Below are positions 55,487 to 64,000 of a stretch of 64,000 bases of DNA, in pieces. This DNA comes from Bacillota bacterium. Lineage in GTDB: Bacteria; Bacillota; DSM-12270; Thermacetogeniales; Thermacetogeniaceae. The stretch lies in assembly GCA_029907475.1 (NCBI GenBank), contig JARYLU010000014.1, forward strand, positions 1 to 64,000. The letters run 5' to 3'. The notes under the pieces are model-generated. The model had not been told where the DNA came from, made no database searches, and worked only from the letters and a program-made list of their open reading frames with translations. Position numbers and translations under genes: made by a program. Position 1 is the stretch's first letter; the number at the start of each line of letters is the position of its first letter.

Positions 55487-56764
55487 ATGGGAATGACCAT
55501 TACCGAAAAGATCCTGGCGGCCCACGCCGGAAAGGAGCAAGTTTTCGCCGGGGAACTGGTCAACTGCCGCCTGGATCTTGTACTTGCTAACGACATTACG
55601 GCTCCTGTCGCGATTAAGGAGTTTTTGAAATTAGGGCTCGACCGCGTTTTTGATCCCGGTCGCGTTGCCCTTGTCCCGGACCATTTTACACCAAATAAAG
55701 ACATTAAGTCTGCAGAGCAGTGCAGGGAAACGCGGGAGTTCGCACGCCAATTCGAAATTCTCAATTACTTTGAAGTGGGGCGAATGGGAATTGAGCACTG
55801 CCTCCTTCCCGAGCAGGGGCTTGTGCTTCCCGGTGATTTGATCATCGGCGCGGACTCCCACACCTGTACTTACGGGGCGCTGGGGGCTTTTGCCACCGGT
55901 GTCGGAAGTACAGATCTCGCAGCAGGGATGGCTCTGGGTGAATGCTGGTTTAAAGTGCCTGAAAGCATGAAATTTGTTTATCATGGAAAACTGCTCCCCT
56001 GGGTCACGGGGAAGGATCTGATTCTTTATACAATCGGGGATATCGGAGTCGACGGTGCGCTCTACCGGGCGATGGAGTTTACGGGCGAGGCAATTGATGA
56101 ACTTTCTGTTGATGGCCGGCTTACGATGTGCAACATGGCGATCGAGGCCGGGGCAAAAAACGGAATCATCAATCCGGACGAAAAGACTCTCGCCTATGTT
56201 CAGAAAAGGGCAAAACGTCCCTACTGCGTATTTTCCAGCGATCCGGATGCCGCCTATGTCGAGGTGCGGGAATATCACGCTGATGAGATCGAACTCCAGG
56301 TCGCCTTTCCCCATCTGCCTGAAAACGCCCGGCCGGTTACGGAGGCCGCGGGGATCGAAATTGACCAGGTGGTAATCGGTTCCTGTACAAACGGGCGGCT
56401 CGAGGATCTGCGCATCGCTGCACAAATTCTCAAAGGAAGGGAGGTTCACCCCCGCCTCCGCCTGATTGTGATTCCGGGGACGCAGGAAATCTATTTAGAC
56501 GCTCTCCGGGAGGGGCTGCTTGAAGTTTTCGTTCGAGCCGGGGGAGCGGTGAGCACCCCTACCTGCGGTCCCTGCCTCGGCGGTCATATGGGGATCCTGG
56601 CGCGGGGTGAAAAGGCGCTGGCTACGACAAACCGGAATTTCGTGGGTCGGATGGGGCACCCCGAGAGCGAGGTCTACCTCGCGGGGCCCGCCGTTGCTGC
56701 GGCATCGGCGGTAACCGGTTGCATAACCCACCCGAGGGAGGTTGTCAAGGGAAATGCAGATTAA
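55487..56764 (+). CDS. leuC: 3-isopropylmalate dehydratase large subunit
   Basis: A 425-residue aconitase-family subunit of the prokaryotic type 2 form ([15 protein letters not shown]). Fe-S Cys sit in [13 protein letters not shown] and [12 protein letters not shown], and [15 protein letters not shown] is present. It works with LeuD. The frame overlaps leuD by 11 bases. Homoaconitase or citraconate use is possible since cimA is nearby: LeuCD also isomerises citramalate in the pyruvate route to isoleucine. Confidence 0.94.
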   Translation: MGMTITEKILAAHAGKEQVFAGELVNCRLDLVLANDITAPVAIKEFLKLGLDRVFDPGRVALVPDHFTPNKDIKSAEQCRETREFARQFEILNYFEVGRMGIEHCLLPEQGLVLPGDLIIGADSHTCTYGALGAFATGVGSTDLAAGMALGECWFKVPESMKFVYHGKLLPWVTGKDLILYTIGDIGVDGALYRAMEFTGEAIDELSVDGRLTMCNMAIEAGAKNGIINPDEKTLAYVQKRAKRPYCVFSSDPDAAYVEVREYHADEIELQVAFPHLPENARPVTEAAGIEIDQVVIGSCTNGRLEDLRIAAQILKGREVHPRLRLIVIPGTQEIYLDALREGLLEVFVRAGGAVSTPTCGPCLGGHMGILARGEKALATTNRNFVGRMGHPESEVYLAGPAVAAASAVTGCITHPREVVKGNAD

Positions 56765-57254
56765 AGGGCGTGTTTGGAAATTCGGCGCAAACATCGATAC
56801 AGACCTGATTATACCGGCGCGTTATTTAAATACAACCGATCCGGAAGAATTAGCGGCTCACTGCATGGAGGACGCGAACCCTGACTTTGCCCGGCTCGTA
56901 TCGCGGGGAGACATTATCGTTGCGGGGAAAAACTTTGGGTGCGGCTCTTCCCGCGAACACGCCCCTTTAGCGCTTAAGGGCGCTGGAGTAGGCTGCATCA
57001 TCGCCGGATCTTTTGCCCGGATTTTTTACCGCAACGCGGTGAACATCGGGCTTCCGATTTTGGAGTCTTCCGAGGCTGCCGGGGCCCTGGGGGAGGGCGA
57101 TCTTGTTGAGGTCGATCTCTCCTCCGGAACGATCAAGAACCTGACGCGGGGAGAGGTTTACCAGGCGGTTCCTTTTCCCCCTTTTATGCAAGAAATCATG
57201 CAAGCGGGCGGATTAATCAATTACGTTCGAGAAAGGATGAAAAAACGTGCCTGA
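56754..57254 (+). CDS. leuD: 3-isopropylmalate dehydratase small subunit
   Basis: A 166-residue swivel-domain subunit: [36 protein letters not shown] and [20 protein letters not shown] at 56754 with AAGGGA upstream. It overlaps both leuC and leuB. Confidence 0.94.
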   Translation: MQIKGRVWKFGANIDTDLIIPARYLNTTDPEELAAHCMEDANPDFARLVSRGDIIVAGKNFGCGSSREHAPLALKGAGVGCIIAGSFARIFYRNAVNIGLPILESSEAAGALGEGDLVEVDLSSGTIKNLTRGEVYQAVPFPPFMQEIMQAGGLINYVRERMKKRA

Positions 57255-58314
57255 AATTTTACTTTTGCCCGGAGATGGAATCGGACCCGAGATCGTTCCA
57301 GAAGCGGTCAAGGTACTGGAAGCTGTAGGAAAACGGTTTCAGCTCGCGTTTACGTTTCAGGAAGCCCTTGTGGGAGGCGCGGCCTATGATGTTCACGGTG
57401 TTCCTCTTCCCGAAGCAACTCTGAGACTCTGCCGGGAAAGTGATGCCATTTTGCTGGGAGCGATCGGGGGGCCGAAGTGGGATCATTTACCTCCCGCCTT
57501 GCGCCCGGAAGCCGGTGCGCTCCTCCCTTTGCGCAAGCTTTTGGGCCTGTACGCCAATATCAGGCCGGCCGTCCTCTTTCCCTCTCTTAAGGAGGCCTCG
57601 CCCTTAAAAGAGGAGGTTGTTGCAGGGCTTGATCTCGTTGTTGTGCGGGAATTGACCGGAGGGCTCTACTTTGGGGAGAAGCAGAGAGAAAAGGTGGACG
57701 GAGAAGAGCAGGCACTGGATACCCTGGTCTATACAACAGGGGAAATCGTCCGCATTGGACGCCTCGCCTTCGAAATGGCACGCAAGCGGCGGGGCAAGTT
57801 GACTTCTGTTGATAAAGCAAATGTCCTGGAAAGCTCGCGGCTCTGGCGTGAAGTGATGACAAAACTCGGTACGGAATACCCGGATGTAAGTCTTGAACAC
57901 ATGTACGTAGACAACTGCGCGATGCAGCTCGTGCGCGCGCCCGGCCAGTTTGATGTGATTGTGACGGAGAATATGTTTGGAGATATTCTGACCGATGAGG
58001 CCAGCGTTTTAACGGGTTCCATCGGAATGCTCCCTTCGGCCAGCCTCGGGGGGGAGGTTGCCCTGTACGAACCGGCTCACGGGTCGGCTCCCGACATTGC
58101 CGGGCAGCAGAAGGCAAACCCCCTTGCCACGATCCTTTCTGCGGCTTTGATGCTGCGCTACTCTTTCGGTTTTGAGGAGGGAGCAAGCGCCATCGAGCAG
58201 GCCGTCCGGATGGTATTGGAAGAAGGTTACCGGACGCCCGATCTGATGAAACCGGGAGCGCGGGAAGTCACAACCGCACAGATGGGCTCCTTGGTAGCAG
58301 GCAGGATCGGCTGA
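57247..58314 (+). CDS. leuB: 3-isopropylmalate dehydrogenase
   Basis: A 355-residue NAD-dependent beta-decarboxylating dehydrogenase. [41 protein letters not shown] and [18 protein letters not shown] are the family marks. The GTG start overlaps leuD by eight bases. It also may oxidise methylmalate in the citramalate route. Confidence 0.95.
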   Translation: MPEILLLPGDGIGPEIVPEAVKVLEAVGKRFQLAFTFQEALVGGAAYDVHGVPLPEATLRLCRESDAILLGAIGGPKWDHLPPALRPEAGALLPLRKLLGLYANIRPAVLFPSLKEASPLKEEVVAGLDLVVVRELTGGLYFGEKQREKVDGEEQALDTLVYTTGEIVRIGRLAFEMARKRRGKLTSVDKANVLESSRLWREVMTKLGTEYPDVSLEHMYVDNCAMQLVRAPGQFDVIVTENMFGDILTDEASVLTGSIGMLPSASLGGEVALYEPAHGSAPDIAGQQKANPLATILSAALMLRYSFGFEEGASAIEQAVRMVLEEGYRTPDLMKPGAREVTTAQMGSLVAGRIG

Positions 58315-58926
58315 CACCGAAGCGCTTCTTCTTAAGATTGTCTGAAACAACCCGGCACCTTCTGCTCGCCCAGGATTCCCTGAAAAATTACTTTCAGCCG
58401 GAATCGCAGCGACCGGCAGGCTGCCGGTACTAAAAATCTCTGCCTGAAAAATATGTCCCGATTTATCCTTGCGCTTGCTCCCGGACTCCGGTCGGTTGCC
58501 AGGCAAGCACTTCCACTCGCTCCTGATTCCGCTCCGGACAGCACCAAGGCTTGCTTCGGGACAGTTCTGGGTTCAGGCGAAATTTAAACACTCGCTCCCA
58601 GTACTCCGGTTGAACTCGCTGATAACGCGTCGCAGACGGCAGCCGACCGGCTCCTATGACGCCATCCATGGCGCATAGTCGCCTATCTCAACTTCCTATT
58701 TCGATTCGGCTGCCGTTAGCTGCTCCTCGTCAAGGGCGAGATAACAACCTTCGTAAGGTCGCTCGTTTTCTTAAATTTCGCCATAAGATGAAGTACTCGC
58801 AGCCTGAACTGTCAACCTCGCTGGCGCCTGCAAGGATAAACCACTATTTTCATTCTTTCGGTGGTTCCGCCTGGGCGGCATGAGCGTCTGCCTGAAATAA
58901 TTATGGAAGACTAATAAAGAGAGAGG
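58315..58926. other. 612-bp gap with strong inverted repeats, no gene recognised
   Basis: No frame on either strand looks like a protein. Hairpins are conspicuous: ACCGGCAG/CTGCCGGT at 58412-58428, and at 58649-58683 a long stem (CTATG, CGCCA, loop TCCA, TGGCG, CATAG) closed by GGC/GCC. The GC-rich, palindromic composition between two related pathway genes suggests a structured RNA or the remains of a small mobile element. No promoter or ribosome site for cimA beyond a GAGAGAGG before its ATG was identified. Confidence 0.5.
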
Positions 58927-60516
58927 ATGAGAAGTTGTGGGGATTTAAAGGTATTTGTTTACGATACGACCCTGCGCGATGGGTCACAGGGAGAGGGAAT
59001 CAGTTTAACGGTCGAAGATAAGCTGAAGATTACGAGGAAACTGGACGAACTGGAGATTCCCTACATCGAGGGGGGATGGCCGGGGTCCAATCCCAAGGAC
59101 CTGGAATATTTTAACTGTGTCCGGGCAATTCCTTTAAAGCACGCAAAGATCGCGGCCTTTGGTGCAACCCGAAAAGCAAGGGTCAACGTGACGGAAGACG
59201 CCAACATGAAGGCATTGCTTGCTGCGGGAACCCCTTGTGTAACGATTTTCGGAAAAAGCTGGGATTTTCATGTGATCACGGCTCTCCAGACCACGTTAGC
59301 AGAGAATTTGAGAATGATCCGGGAAAGCGTGATCTACCTGAAGTCGCAGAAGCGTGAAGTAATTTACGATGCCGAGCACTTTTTCGATGGCTATAAATGC
59401 AATCCGGATTACGCCCTCGAAACCTTAAAAGCAGCAGCCGAAGCCGGGGCAGACTGGATTGTCCTGTGCGATACCAACGGCGGCAGTTTACCCCACGAAA
59501 TCGAACAGATTATGGGGCAGGTAAGCCGGGTCATCAGGGCACCAATCGGGATCCATGCCCATAACGATGGAGACCTGGCTATTGCCAACAGCATTACCGC
59601 AGTAAGATGCGGGGCGCGTCAGGTACAGGGGACGATTAACGGTTTCGGGGAGCGTTGCGGAAATGCCAACCTCTGTTCGGTTATCCCAAATCTCCAGCTT
59701 AAACTGGGTCTTGCTTGCTTAAGTCCTGAAGCCATGCGCCGCCTTACTGAGGTCTCCCACTATGTGAATGAAATCGCAAATATGACCCCCCATAATAACC
59801 AGCCCTTTGTTGGAGCCAGTGCCTTTGCCCATAAGGGGGGGGTCCATGTCAGTGCAATTTTAAAGGATCCTGCAACATACGAACATCTCAACCCCGAACT
59901 GGTTGGAAACAGGCGCCGCGTTCTGGTCTCAGAACTTGCAGGTGCCAGCAATTTATTTTATAAAGCGCGGGAGTTGAATCTTGATCTCAGCCAGGATAAT
60001 CCCCAAACAAGGGCTATCATTCAGCAGATCAAAGAGCTGGAATACCGGGGGTACCAGTTTGAAGGGGCCGATGCCTCTCTGGAGCTTTTGTTGCGGCGGG
60101 CATTCGGGCAGTACAGGGAGTTCTTCACGCTCGAAAGCTTGAAGCTTCTCGTCGAAAAGCGGGCCAACGACGGTGATGTGATCAGTTCCGAGGCGACGAT
60201 AAAGCTGCGCGTCGGAGAACAGCTCATTCACACGGCGGCGGAAGGAAACGGCCCCGTAAACGCGGTAGACAACGCCCTCAGGAAAGCTCTTGAAGATTTT
60301 TATCCATTTCTAAAACAAATGCACCTCGTTGATTACAAGGTCCGGGTGCTGGACGGAAAAGATGGGACCGGGGCAAAGGTACGGGTTTTGCTCGAGTCGG
60401 CCGATGCGGCCGGTTCGTGGGGAACAGTTGGAGTTTCAGAGAATATCATTGAGGCAAGCTGGCAGGCCCTTACCGACAGCATGAACTACGCCCTGCTCCG
60501 CCATCTTAAAGAGTGA
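58927..60516 (+). CDS. cimA: (R)-citramalate synthase
   Basis: A 529-residue member of the isopropylmalate/homocitrate synthase family. [43 protein letters not shown] and [15 protein letters not shown], with an intact C-terminal regulatory domain, match the TIGR00977 CimA type rather than LeuA. It makes citramalate from pyruvate and acetyl-CoA, the threonine-independent route to isoleucine; LeuCD and LeuB would complete the conversion to 2-oxobutyrate. No ilvA is in the window. Confidence 0.92.
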   Translation: MRSCGDLKVFVYDTTLRDGSQGEGISLTVEDKLKITRKLDELEIPYIEGGWPGSNPKDLEYFNCVRAIPLKHAKIAAFGATRKARVNVTEDANMKALLAAGTPCVTIFGKSWDFHVITALQTTLAENLRMIRESVIYLKSQKREVIYDAEHFFDGYKCNPDYALETLKAAAEAGADWIVLCDTNGGSLPHEIEQIMGQVSRVIRAPIGIHAHNDGDLAIANSITAVRCGARQVQGTINGFGERCGNANLCSVIPNLQLKLGLACLSPEAMRRLTEVSHYVNEIANMTPHNNQPFVGASAFAHKGGVHVSAILKDPATYEHLNPELVGNRRRVLVSELAGASNLFYKARELNLDLSQDNPQTRAIIQQIKELEYRGYQFEGADASLELLLRRAFGQYREFFTLESLKLLVEKRANDGDVISSEATIKLRVGEQLIHTAAEGNGPVNAVDNALRKALEDFYPFLKQMHLVDYKVRVLDGKDGTGAKVRVLLESADAAGSWGTVGVSENIIEASWQALTDSMNYALLRHLKE

Positions 60517-60523
60517 AAAAACC

Positions 60524-61210
60524 TTATGTTTGGGCCTTGGGCTGGAGGCAATTTAAAGCGGGTGGGGATGCGGCAGGGAGTTCTATCCTGTCAACCCGCT
60601 TGATCACGGGGTAGACCTTGTAGATGGCAAGGTCGTCTAAAACCCCTCCCAGCAGCCGTAGTCCGGATTCGAGTTTTTCCGGGTCCCCGACGGCTTTAAT
60701 AGTACAGGGGAAAAGAATTTCTTCCCCGTTAATGAGCGTCAAGTTCTGTTTATTCCAGAAAATGTTCGTCCAGGGGGTGATGCGCTGGTTGTTGACGGCG
60801 ATACCTTCCGCCTGAGAAGCCCAGAGTTCGTTTATGATATCGACCAGATCGAGATAAACAAGCGGGGAATCAGTTGTAATGGTGATGGTAATGCCGGGTC
60901 CTGCTGTGGGATCTAATCCCAGAGCAGTTCTGAGCCGGGCAGACTCTTTCTTTAAACTTTCAGTGAGGGACTCGCCTGCGTCAACGTCAGCTTGCAGAGC
61001 GCGCTGTTGCCGGTCCAGCTCCCTCAATTCTTTTTCCAGTTCCCCCCTTTTATCGTGCAGTTTTTTCAGTACGAGAACAAGGTCGTCGGTCTTTTGGAGC
61101 GTCAGATCGCTTAGAAAGTTTTGCTGGGTCTGGAACTGGACCGAAAGGAGAAAACCCAGAAAGAGAAATGCAATAAAGACAGGGAGCTGCCACCTCCTGA
61201 TATTATCCAT
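60524..61210 (-). CDS. DUF881 family membrane-anchored protein
   Basis: A 228-residue protein with an N-terminal transmembrane helix (residues 8-28), a coiled coil (about 40-95) and a DUF881 domain (GPGITITITTDSP, NELWASQAEGIAVNNQRI). Function is unknown; DUF881 genes sit with division genes (divIB, sbp, ftsAZ) in many Firmicutes. ATG at 61210 has AGGAGGAG upstream. It overlaps sbp by eight bases and converges with cimA. Confidence 0.85.
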   Translation of the reverse strand: MDNIRRWQLPVFIAFLFLGFLLSVQFQTQQNFLSDLTLQKTDDLVLVLKKLHDKRGELEKELRELDRQQRALQADVDAGESLTESLKKESARLRTALGLDPTAGPGITITITTDSPLVYLDLVDIINELWASQAEGIAVNNQRITPWTNIFWNKQNLTLINGEEILFPCTIKAVGDPEKLESGLRLLGGVLDDLAIYKVYPVIKRVDRIELPAASPPALNCLQPKAQT

Positions 61211-61580
61211 TTTTTTCTCCTCCTGTTGATGAAAGATGCCGTTTTTGTAACCAGGCTGTGAGGACTTCCCTCCGGATAATGGCAAGGTTTTGGAAAAGCC
61301 GGACCCCGAAAACGAAAACTGCTGCCAGGTAAAGATCAACCCCGAGTCGATCTCCCAGGTAAGCCAGGAGCGCGGCAAGCAGGGCGTTGGTGAAAAAACC
61401 GGTGAGGAGAACCGTACCGTCAAATTTTTCTTCGAGGATCGCCTTCAGCCCTCCAAAAGCGGAGTCTAAAGCAGCCAGAACCGCAACCGATAAATACTTG
61501 ACATAGGCACCAGGGATGGGAAAGGCCAGAGCAGACCCAATTCCGATTCCGATCAGCAGGCCCAAGAGGGGCAACCACAT
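61203..61580 (-). CDS. sbp: Small basic protein (DUF1290)
   Basis: A 125-residue membrane protein with about three hydrophobic helices: LLGLLIGIGIGSALAFPIP, YLSVAVLAALDSAFGGL and TGFFTNALLAALLAYLG. The Gly-Ser-Ala-rich first helix and ALDSAFGG are characteristic of Sbp, a conserved neighbour of division genes without a defined role. It lies between two DUF881 genes. Confidence 0.87.
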   Translation of the reverse strand: MWLPLLGLLIGIGIGSALAFPIPGAYVKYLSVAVLAALDSAFGGLKAILEEKFDGTVLLTGFFTNALLAALLAYLGDRLGVDLYLAAVFVFGVRLFQNLAIIRREVLTAWLQKRHLSSTGGEKNG

Positions 61581-61583
61581 TGT

Positions 61584-62327
61584 TTATTCCTCCTTCGGTT
61601 GCGCAAACGTGAACTGGTAACTCCCTTTATATGGGGGAATGACAATTTTTGAATGCTTCTCCAGATTAACAGGAAACCCTGCCATTTTGAGAATATTATA
61701 CTCACTTTCCAGCATCCCCAAAACCCTGGCGAGGCGATCCGGGTCGCCGATTGCTTTAATGATATAAGGTGGAGCAAGACGTGTTGTGTTTACTAAGATC
61801 ATGGGCCCGACACATCTGATGTCGGACGACGTCACGATTCGCTGGTCGTTCACGGCAATTGCCTCTGCACCCCCGACGCGGAGTTCATTCACGATGTAGA
61901 GAATGTGTTTATCATGAATTAAAAAATCTCCTGCTTGAAACTGGCCCGGGTTTTTCGCCTGGGCCACTTCTGCTCCCTTCCGGTTGTCGTCTAAAGATAT
62001 TACGATCCCCGGCCCTTCAACCTCTACAAGACCCGACCAGATTTTTAACTCCTGCAGTATATTTTGCAGGTTCTGCAGCTCCTCTTTTCCCCTGGAGAGA
62101 ACTCTCTGGTAGCTGTCAAGGGATGCCCTCTTCTGTTCTATGTCTTCCTCCAGTCTTGCAATTACTTTTTCCTGCGTTTGAATCATGGCAACGAGATTCG
62201 CGTTTTTCTGGCGCCAGGGGGTTTGATCGCTTGCCGCTAAACTGCGCAGCACCGACACGAGCAGGATTCCGGAAATAAAAAAAACCAGGGTGAGGGGTAA
62301 CTGCCATTTATTCAGTTTTAATTTCAT
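61584..62327 (-). CDS. DUF881 family membrane-anchored protein (upstream copy)
   Basis: A 247-residue protein with an N-terminal transmembrane helix (residues 8-27), a coiled coil to about residue 95, and a DUF881 domain (GPGIVISLDDN, NELRVGGAEAIAVNDQRIV). It is a paralogue of the gene after sbp. ATG at 62327 with TGGAGG upstream; first gene of the three-gene operon. DivIB and ftsAZ, the usual companions, are not next to it here. Confidence 0.86.
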   Translation of the reverse strand: MKLKLNKWQLPLTLVFFISGILLVSVLRSLAASDQTPWRQKNANLVAMIQTQEKVIARLEEDIEQKRASLDSYQRVLSRGKEELQNLQNILQELKIWSGLVEVEGPGIVISLDDNRKGAEVAQAKNPGQFQAGDFLIHDKHILYIVNELRVGGAEAIAVNDQRIVTSSDIRCVGPMILVNTTRLAPPYIIKAIGDPDRLARVLGMLESEYNILKMAGFPVNLEKHSKIVIPPYKGSYQFTFAQPKEE

Positions 62328-62621
62328 TTTCTTACCTCCAGTAGGGCACAACTTTTTTATACTTTCGAGACTATTTTTAAAACTCCTGCTGTTATTTTGT
62401 CACCATAATCGGAGGAAGTCTACTTTTCTTGAGAGCCGGATTTTTGTAAAAAGCAACGGGTGCGATAGTAAATATACAAATACAAGGAGGAACCCGTATT
62501 GCGGGCCCCTCGTCCGAAAACCAGCTCTGTCCACCACCGAATTTCAACCTGTTTCCCGGATTCTCCTCTCTATCCTCCCAGGCTCTAGTCGAAAGGGGAG
62601 CTTTGTCTCCAACACCCTGAT

Positions 62622-62993
62622 TTATTTCAGGCCAGCTTTAACACTGGCAACGACCCTTCTTATATCTTCCTTGTCTAAATCAAATTTGTGCTGCTTCTTG
62701 ACTCCGAGCTCCGTGACCACAACGTAGCAGTCTGCTTTCAATCCGGCCCGCTCGAGGGTGGTCTTTCCGCAGCCGATTGGACAGCCGTCGATGAGAACGC
62801 GCTTCCCTGCTTCCCGCGCCGGTTCCACCATCTTGACTATGTTACCACCGATCCCGGCGAGGCAGTAGAATTTTCCCAGACCTTCTTCGTCCAGCAGCAT
62901 TGCCGCCTCGTTAGAGATCTGCCCTACATTGGAACCGCCGGAGCATGCAAAAATCAGGACGTTTCCGCCGGCACAGAGACACTCACTCTTCAT
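62622..62993 (-). CDS. DGC-domain putative zinc-binding protein
   Basis: A 123-residue protein with ACSGGSNVGQISNEAAM and VLIDGCPIGCGKTTLE; the second holds the DGCP-x2-C motif that names the DGC family (PF08859). Two more Cys sit in ECLCAGG. It probably binds a metal; the role is unknown. ATG at 62993 with AAGGAGAGG upstream. It follows the small thioredoxin and permease genes, a grouping often seen with arsenic or redox functions. Confidence 0.83.
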   Translation of the reverse strand: MKSECLCAGGNVLIFACSGGSNVGQISNEAAMLLDEEGLGKFYCLAGIGGNIVKMVEPAREAGKRVLIDGCPIGCGKTTLERAGLKADCYVVVTELGVKKQHKFDLDKEDIRRVVASVKAGLK

Positions 62994-63007
62994 GTTCTCC
63001 TCTCCTT

Positions 63008-63253
63008 CTACGCGGTGTTTTTTCCCCGAAGCCAGCCTTTGATTTCGTCCCTGGTGGGAATGCGCCCGAAGCACTTGACCTCTTCGTCGATGACGAGGCC
63101 CGGGGTCATCATCACGTCGTACTCTAAGATTTTATCAAGGTCCTGGACTTTGCTGATGGTTGCTTCGATGCCAAGTTCCGCCACTGCTTCCCGCGCGGCT
63201 TCTTCCAGTTTCTTGCATTTCGCGCAACCCGTCCCTAGAATCTTGATTTCCAT
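63008..63253 (-). CDS. Small thioredoxin-like protein (TM0996/MTH895 type)
   Basis: An 81-residue thioredoxin-fold protein. The redox site is GCAKCKKLEE (CxxC at residues 10-13), and the cis-Pro loop is VMMTPGLVIDEEV. Such single-domain proteins often lie beside DUF318 permeases and may act as their thiol partners. ATG start with AAGGAGGG upstream. Confidence 0.87.
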   Translation of the reverse strand: MEIKILGTGCAKCKKLEEAAREAVAELGIEATISKVQDLDKILEYDVMMTPGLVIDEEVKCFGRIPTRDEIKGWLRGKNTA

Positions 63254-63305
63254 TGAAAAATCCCTCCTTAAGAGAATTTATTGACTGGCAGCAAAAGATA
63301 GATCC

Positions 63306-64000
63306 TCAAAAGAGACTACCGTACAGCCAGCCCGTGAGGGTGGCCATGATCGTCACAAGACCAACGAAAGTTAAGGCCTTTTTCGCACCGATCAGCCTGA
63401 TGATTACGAGCATGTTGGGAAGGCTCAGAGCAGGCCCTGCAAGCAGCAAGGCGAGTGCCGGCCCTTTCCCCATACCTGAGCCGAGCAGCCCCTGAAGGAT
63501 AGGCACCTCGGTCAGGGTCGCGAAGTACATGAAAGCGCCCGCGATTGCTGCCGTGAAGTTGGCGAGCAGGGAGTTGCCTCCCACCACCTGGGCGATGTAG
63601 CGCGCCGGAATGATACCGGTGTCGACACCGGGCCTACCCATTAAAAAGCCTGCAACCAGTACCCCTCCAAAGAGCAGAGGGATGATCTGTTTCGTGAAGA
63701 ACCACGTGGCATCTACCCAGGAAGCAAGCTCCTCCTTCTCGAACCAGCGCCACAGCATGAGGAAGAGGATAACCAGTAAAATGGCCGCAAGGTGCCACTT
63801 GATACTGTAGACCGCAAACCAGAAACCGGAGCCATCTGCCGGTTTTCCCCACGCAGCGAAGACGAGAATCAGGACAAGTGTCACGAAGTACAGGAGTGTC
63901 TGGAGGGAGCTCCTTTTCTCCGGTGGGAGCTGGGCTGCCAGCTTCCGTGCGTTCGCAAGGCGTTCCTGTTCCTCCCGGCGGAACAGGAGCGCCATCAGGA
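63306..64000 (-). CDS. Permease of the DUF318/YraQ family, cut by the window end
   Basis: At least 229 residues with about six membrane helices: TLLYFVTLVLILVFAAWG, WHLAAILLVILFLMLW, IIPLLFGGVLVAGFL, NFTAAIAGAFMYFATLTEVP, ALALLLAGPALSLPNML and the C-terminal FVGLVTIMATLTGWLYG. The MGKGPALALLLAGPALSLPN segment is the family hallmark. The frame stays open to the end, and known members are longer, so the ATG at 63995 is probably internal. The substrate is unknown; some relatives export methyl-arsenicals. Confidence 0.8.
   Translation of the reverse strand, partial: LMALLFRREEQERLANARKLAAQLPPEKRSSLQTLLYFVTLVLILVFAAWGKPADGSGFWFAVYSIKWHLAAILLVILFLMLWRWFEKEELASWVDATWFFTKQIIPLLFGGVLVAGFLMGRPGVDTGIIPARYIAQVVGGNSLLANFTAAIAGAFMYFATLTEVPILQGLLGSGMGKGPALALLLAGPALSLPNMLVIIRLIGAKKALTFVGLVTIMATLTGWLYGSLF

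Noticed and set aside
58463-58669. Minus-strand small protein in the leuB-cimA gap
   Set aside because: No ribosome site, unusual composition, and it overlaps the strong hairpin; more likely non-coding.

Overview
The window looks like the chromosome of an anaerobic, possibly thermophilic clostridial Firmicute (Peptococcaceae / Moorella / Thermacetogenium type). Reasons: a TRAP-type leader and a T-box leader, DUF881 / small basic protein cell-division genes, the alternative (Ahb, siroheme-dependent) heme pathway, many TTG and GTG starts behind strong purine-rich ribosome sites, and citramalate-based isoleucine synthesis. The species is inferred, not proven.

Layout. 1-8.9 kb: a small membrane protein, then a TRAP-regulated PABA/chorismate operon (pabA-aroF-pabB-pabC), an HD-GYP protein, a DUF1786 protein and a thioredoxin-reductase-like flavoprotein. 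8,888-38,382: a two-P-loop ATPase gene (PRK06851-like) split by a 28.4-kb island. The N-terminal 95 codons lie at 8,888-9,172 and the C-terminal 281 codons at 37,537-38,382. The two junctions share GCAC, and the rebuilt attP is a near-perfect dyad. A large serine recombinase sits at the right end of the island.

The island is the centre of interest. On the minus strand it carries a full six-gene type 3 BREX set in canonical order (brxF, brxC, pglX, brxHII, pglZ, brxA). A compact type III CRISPR effector operon of III-D character is nested between brxC and pglX: CARF-HEPN nuclease, HD-less Cas10 with GGDD, Csx10-like protein, tandem-Cas7 fusion, Csx19, and a Cas7-like protein with a cold-shock domain. 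No CRISPR array, Cas1, Cas2 or Cas6 is present in the window. brxC and pglX each carry an apparent one-base insertion, while every CRISPR gene is open. An AbrB-type regulator lies upstream. A HEPN/MNT toxin-antitoxin pair, a broken PIN toxin module, an IS21 transposase scrap and a duplicated 109-bp segment fill the space before the recombinase.

38.4-64 kb: a HigBA-like toxin-antitoxin pair, then a heme operon (cobA-hemD fusion, ahbC, ahbD, ahbA, ahbB, hemL). It is followed by a T-box-controlled branched-chain amino-acid operon (ilvE, ilvD, ilvB, ilvN, ilvC, a second acetolactate synthase, leuA, leuC, leuD, leuB). After an unexplained 612-bp gap come cimA, a convergent DUF881-sbp-DUF881 cluster, and a DGC / small thioredoxin / permease cluster cut by the window end.
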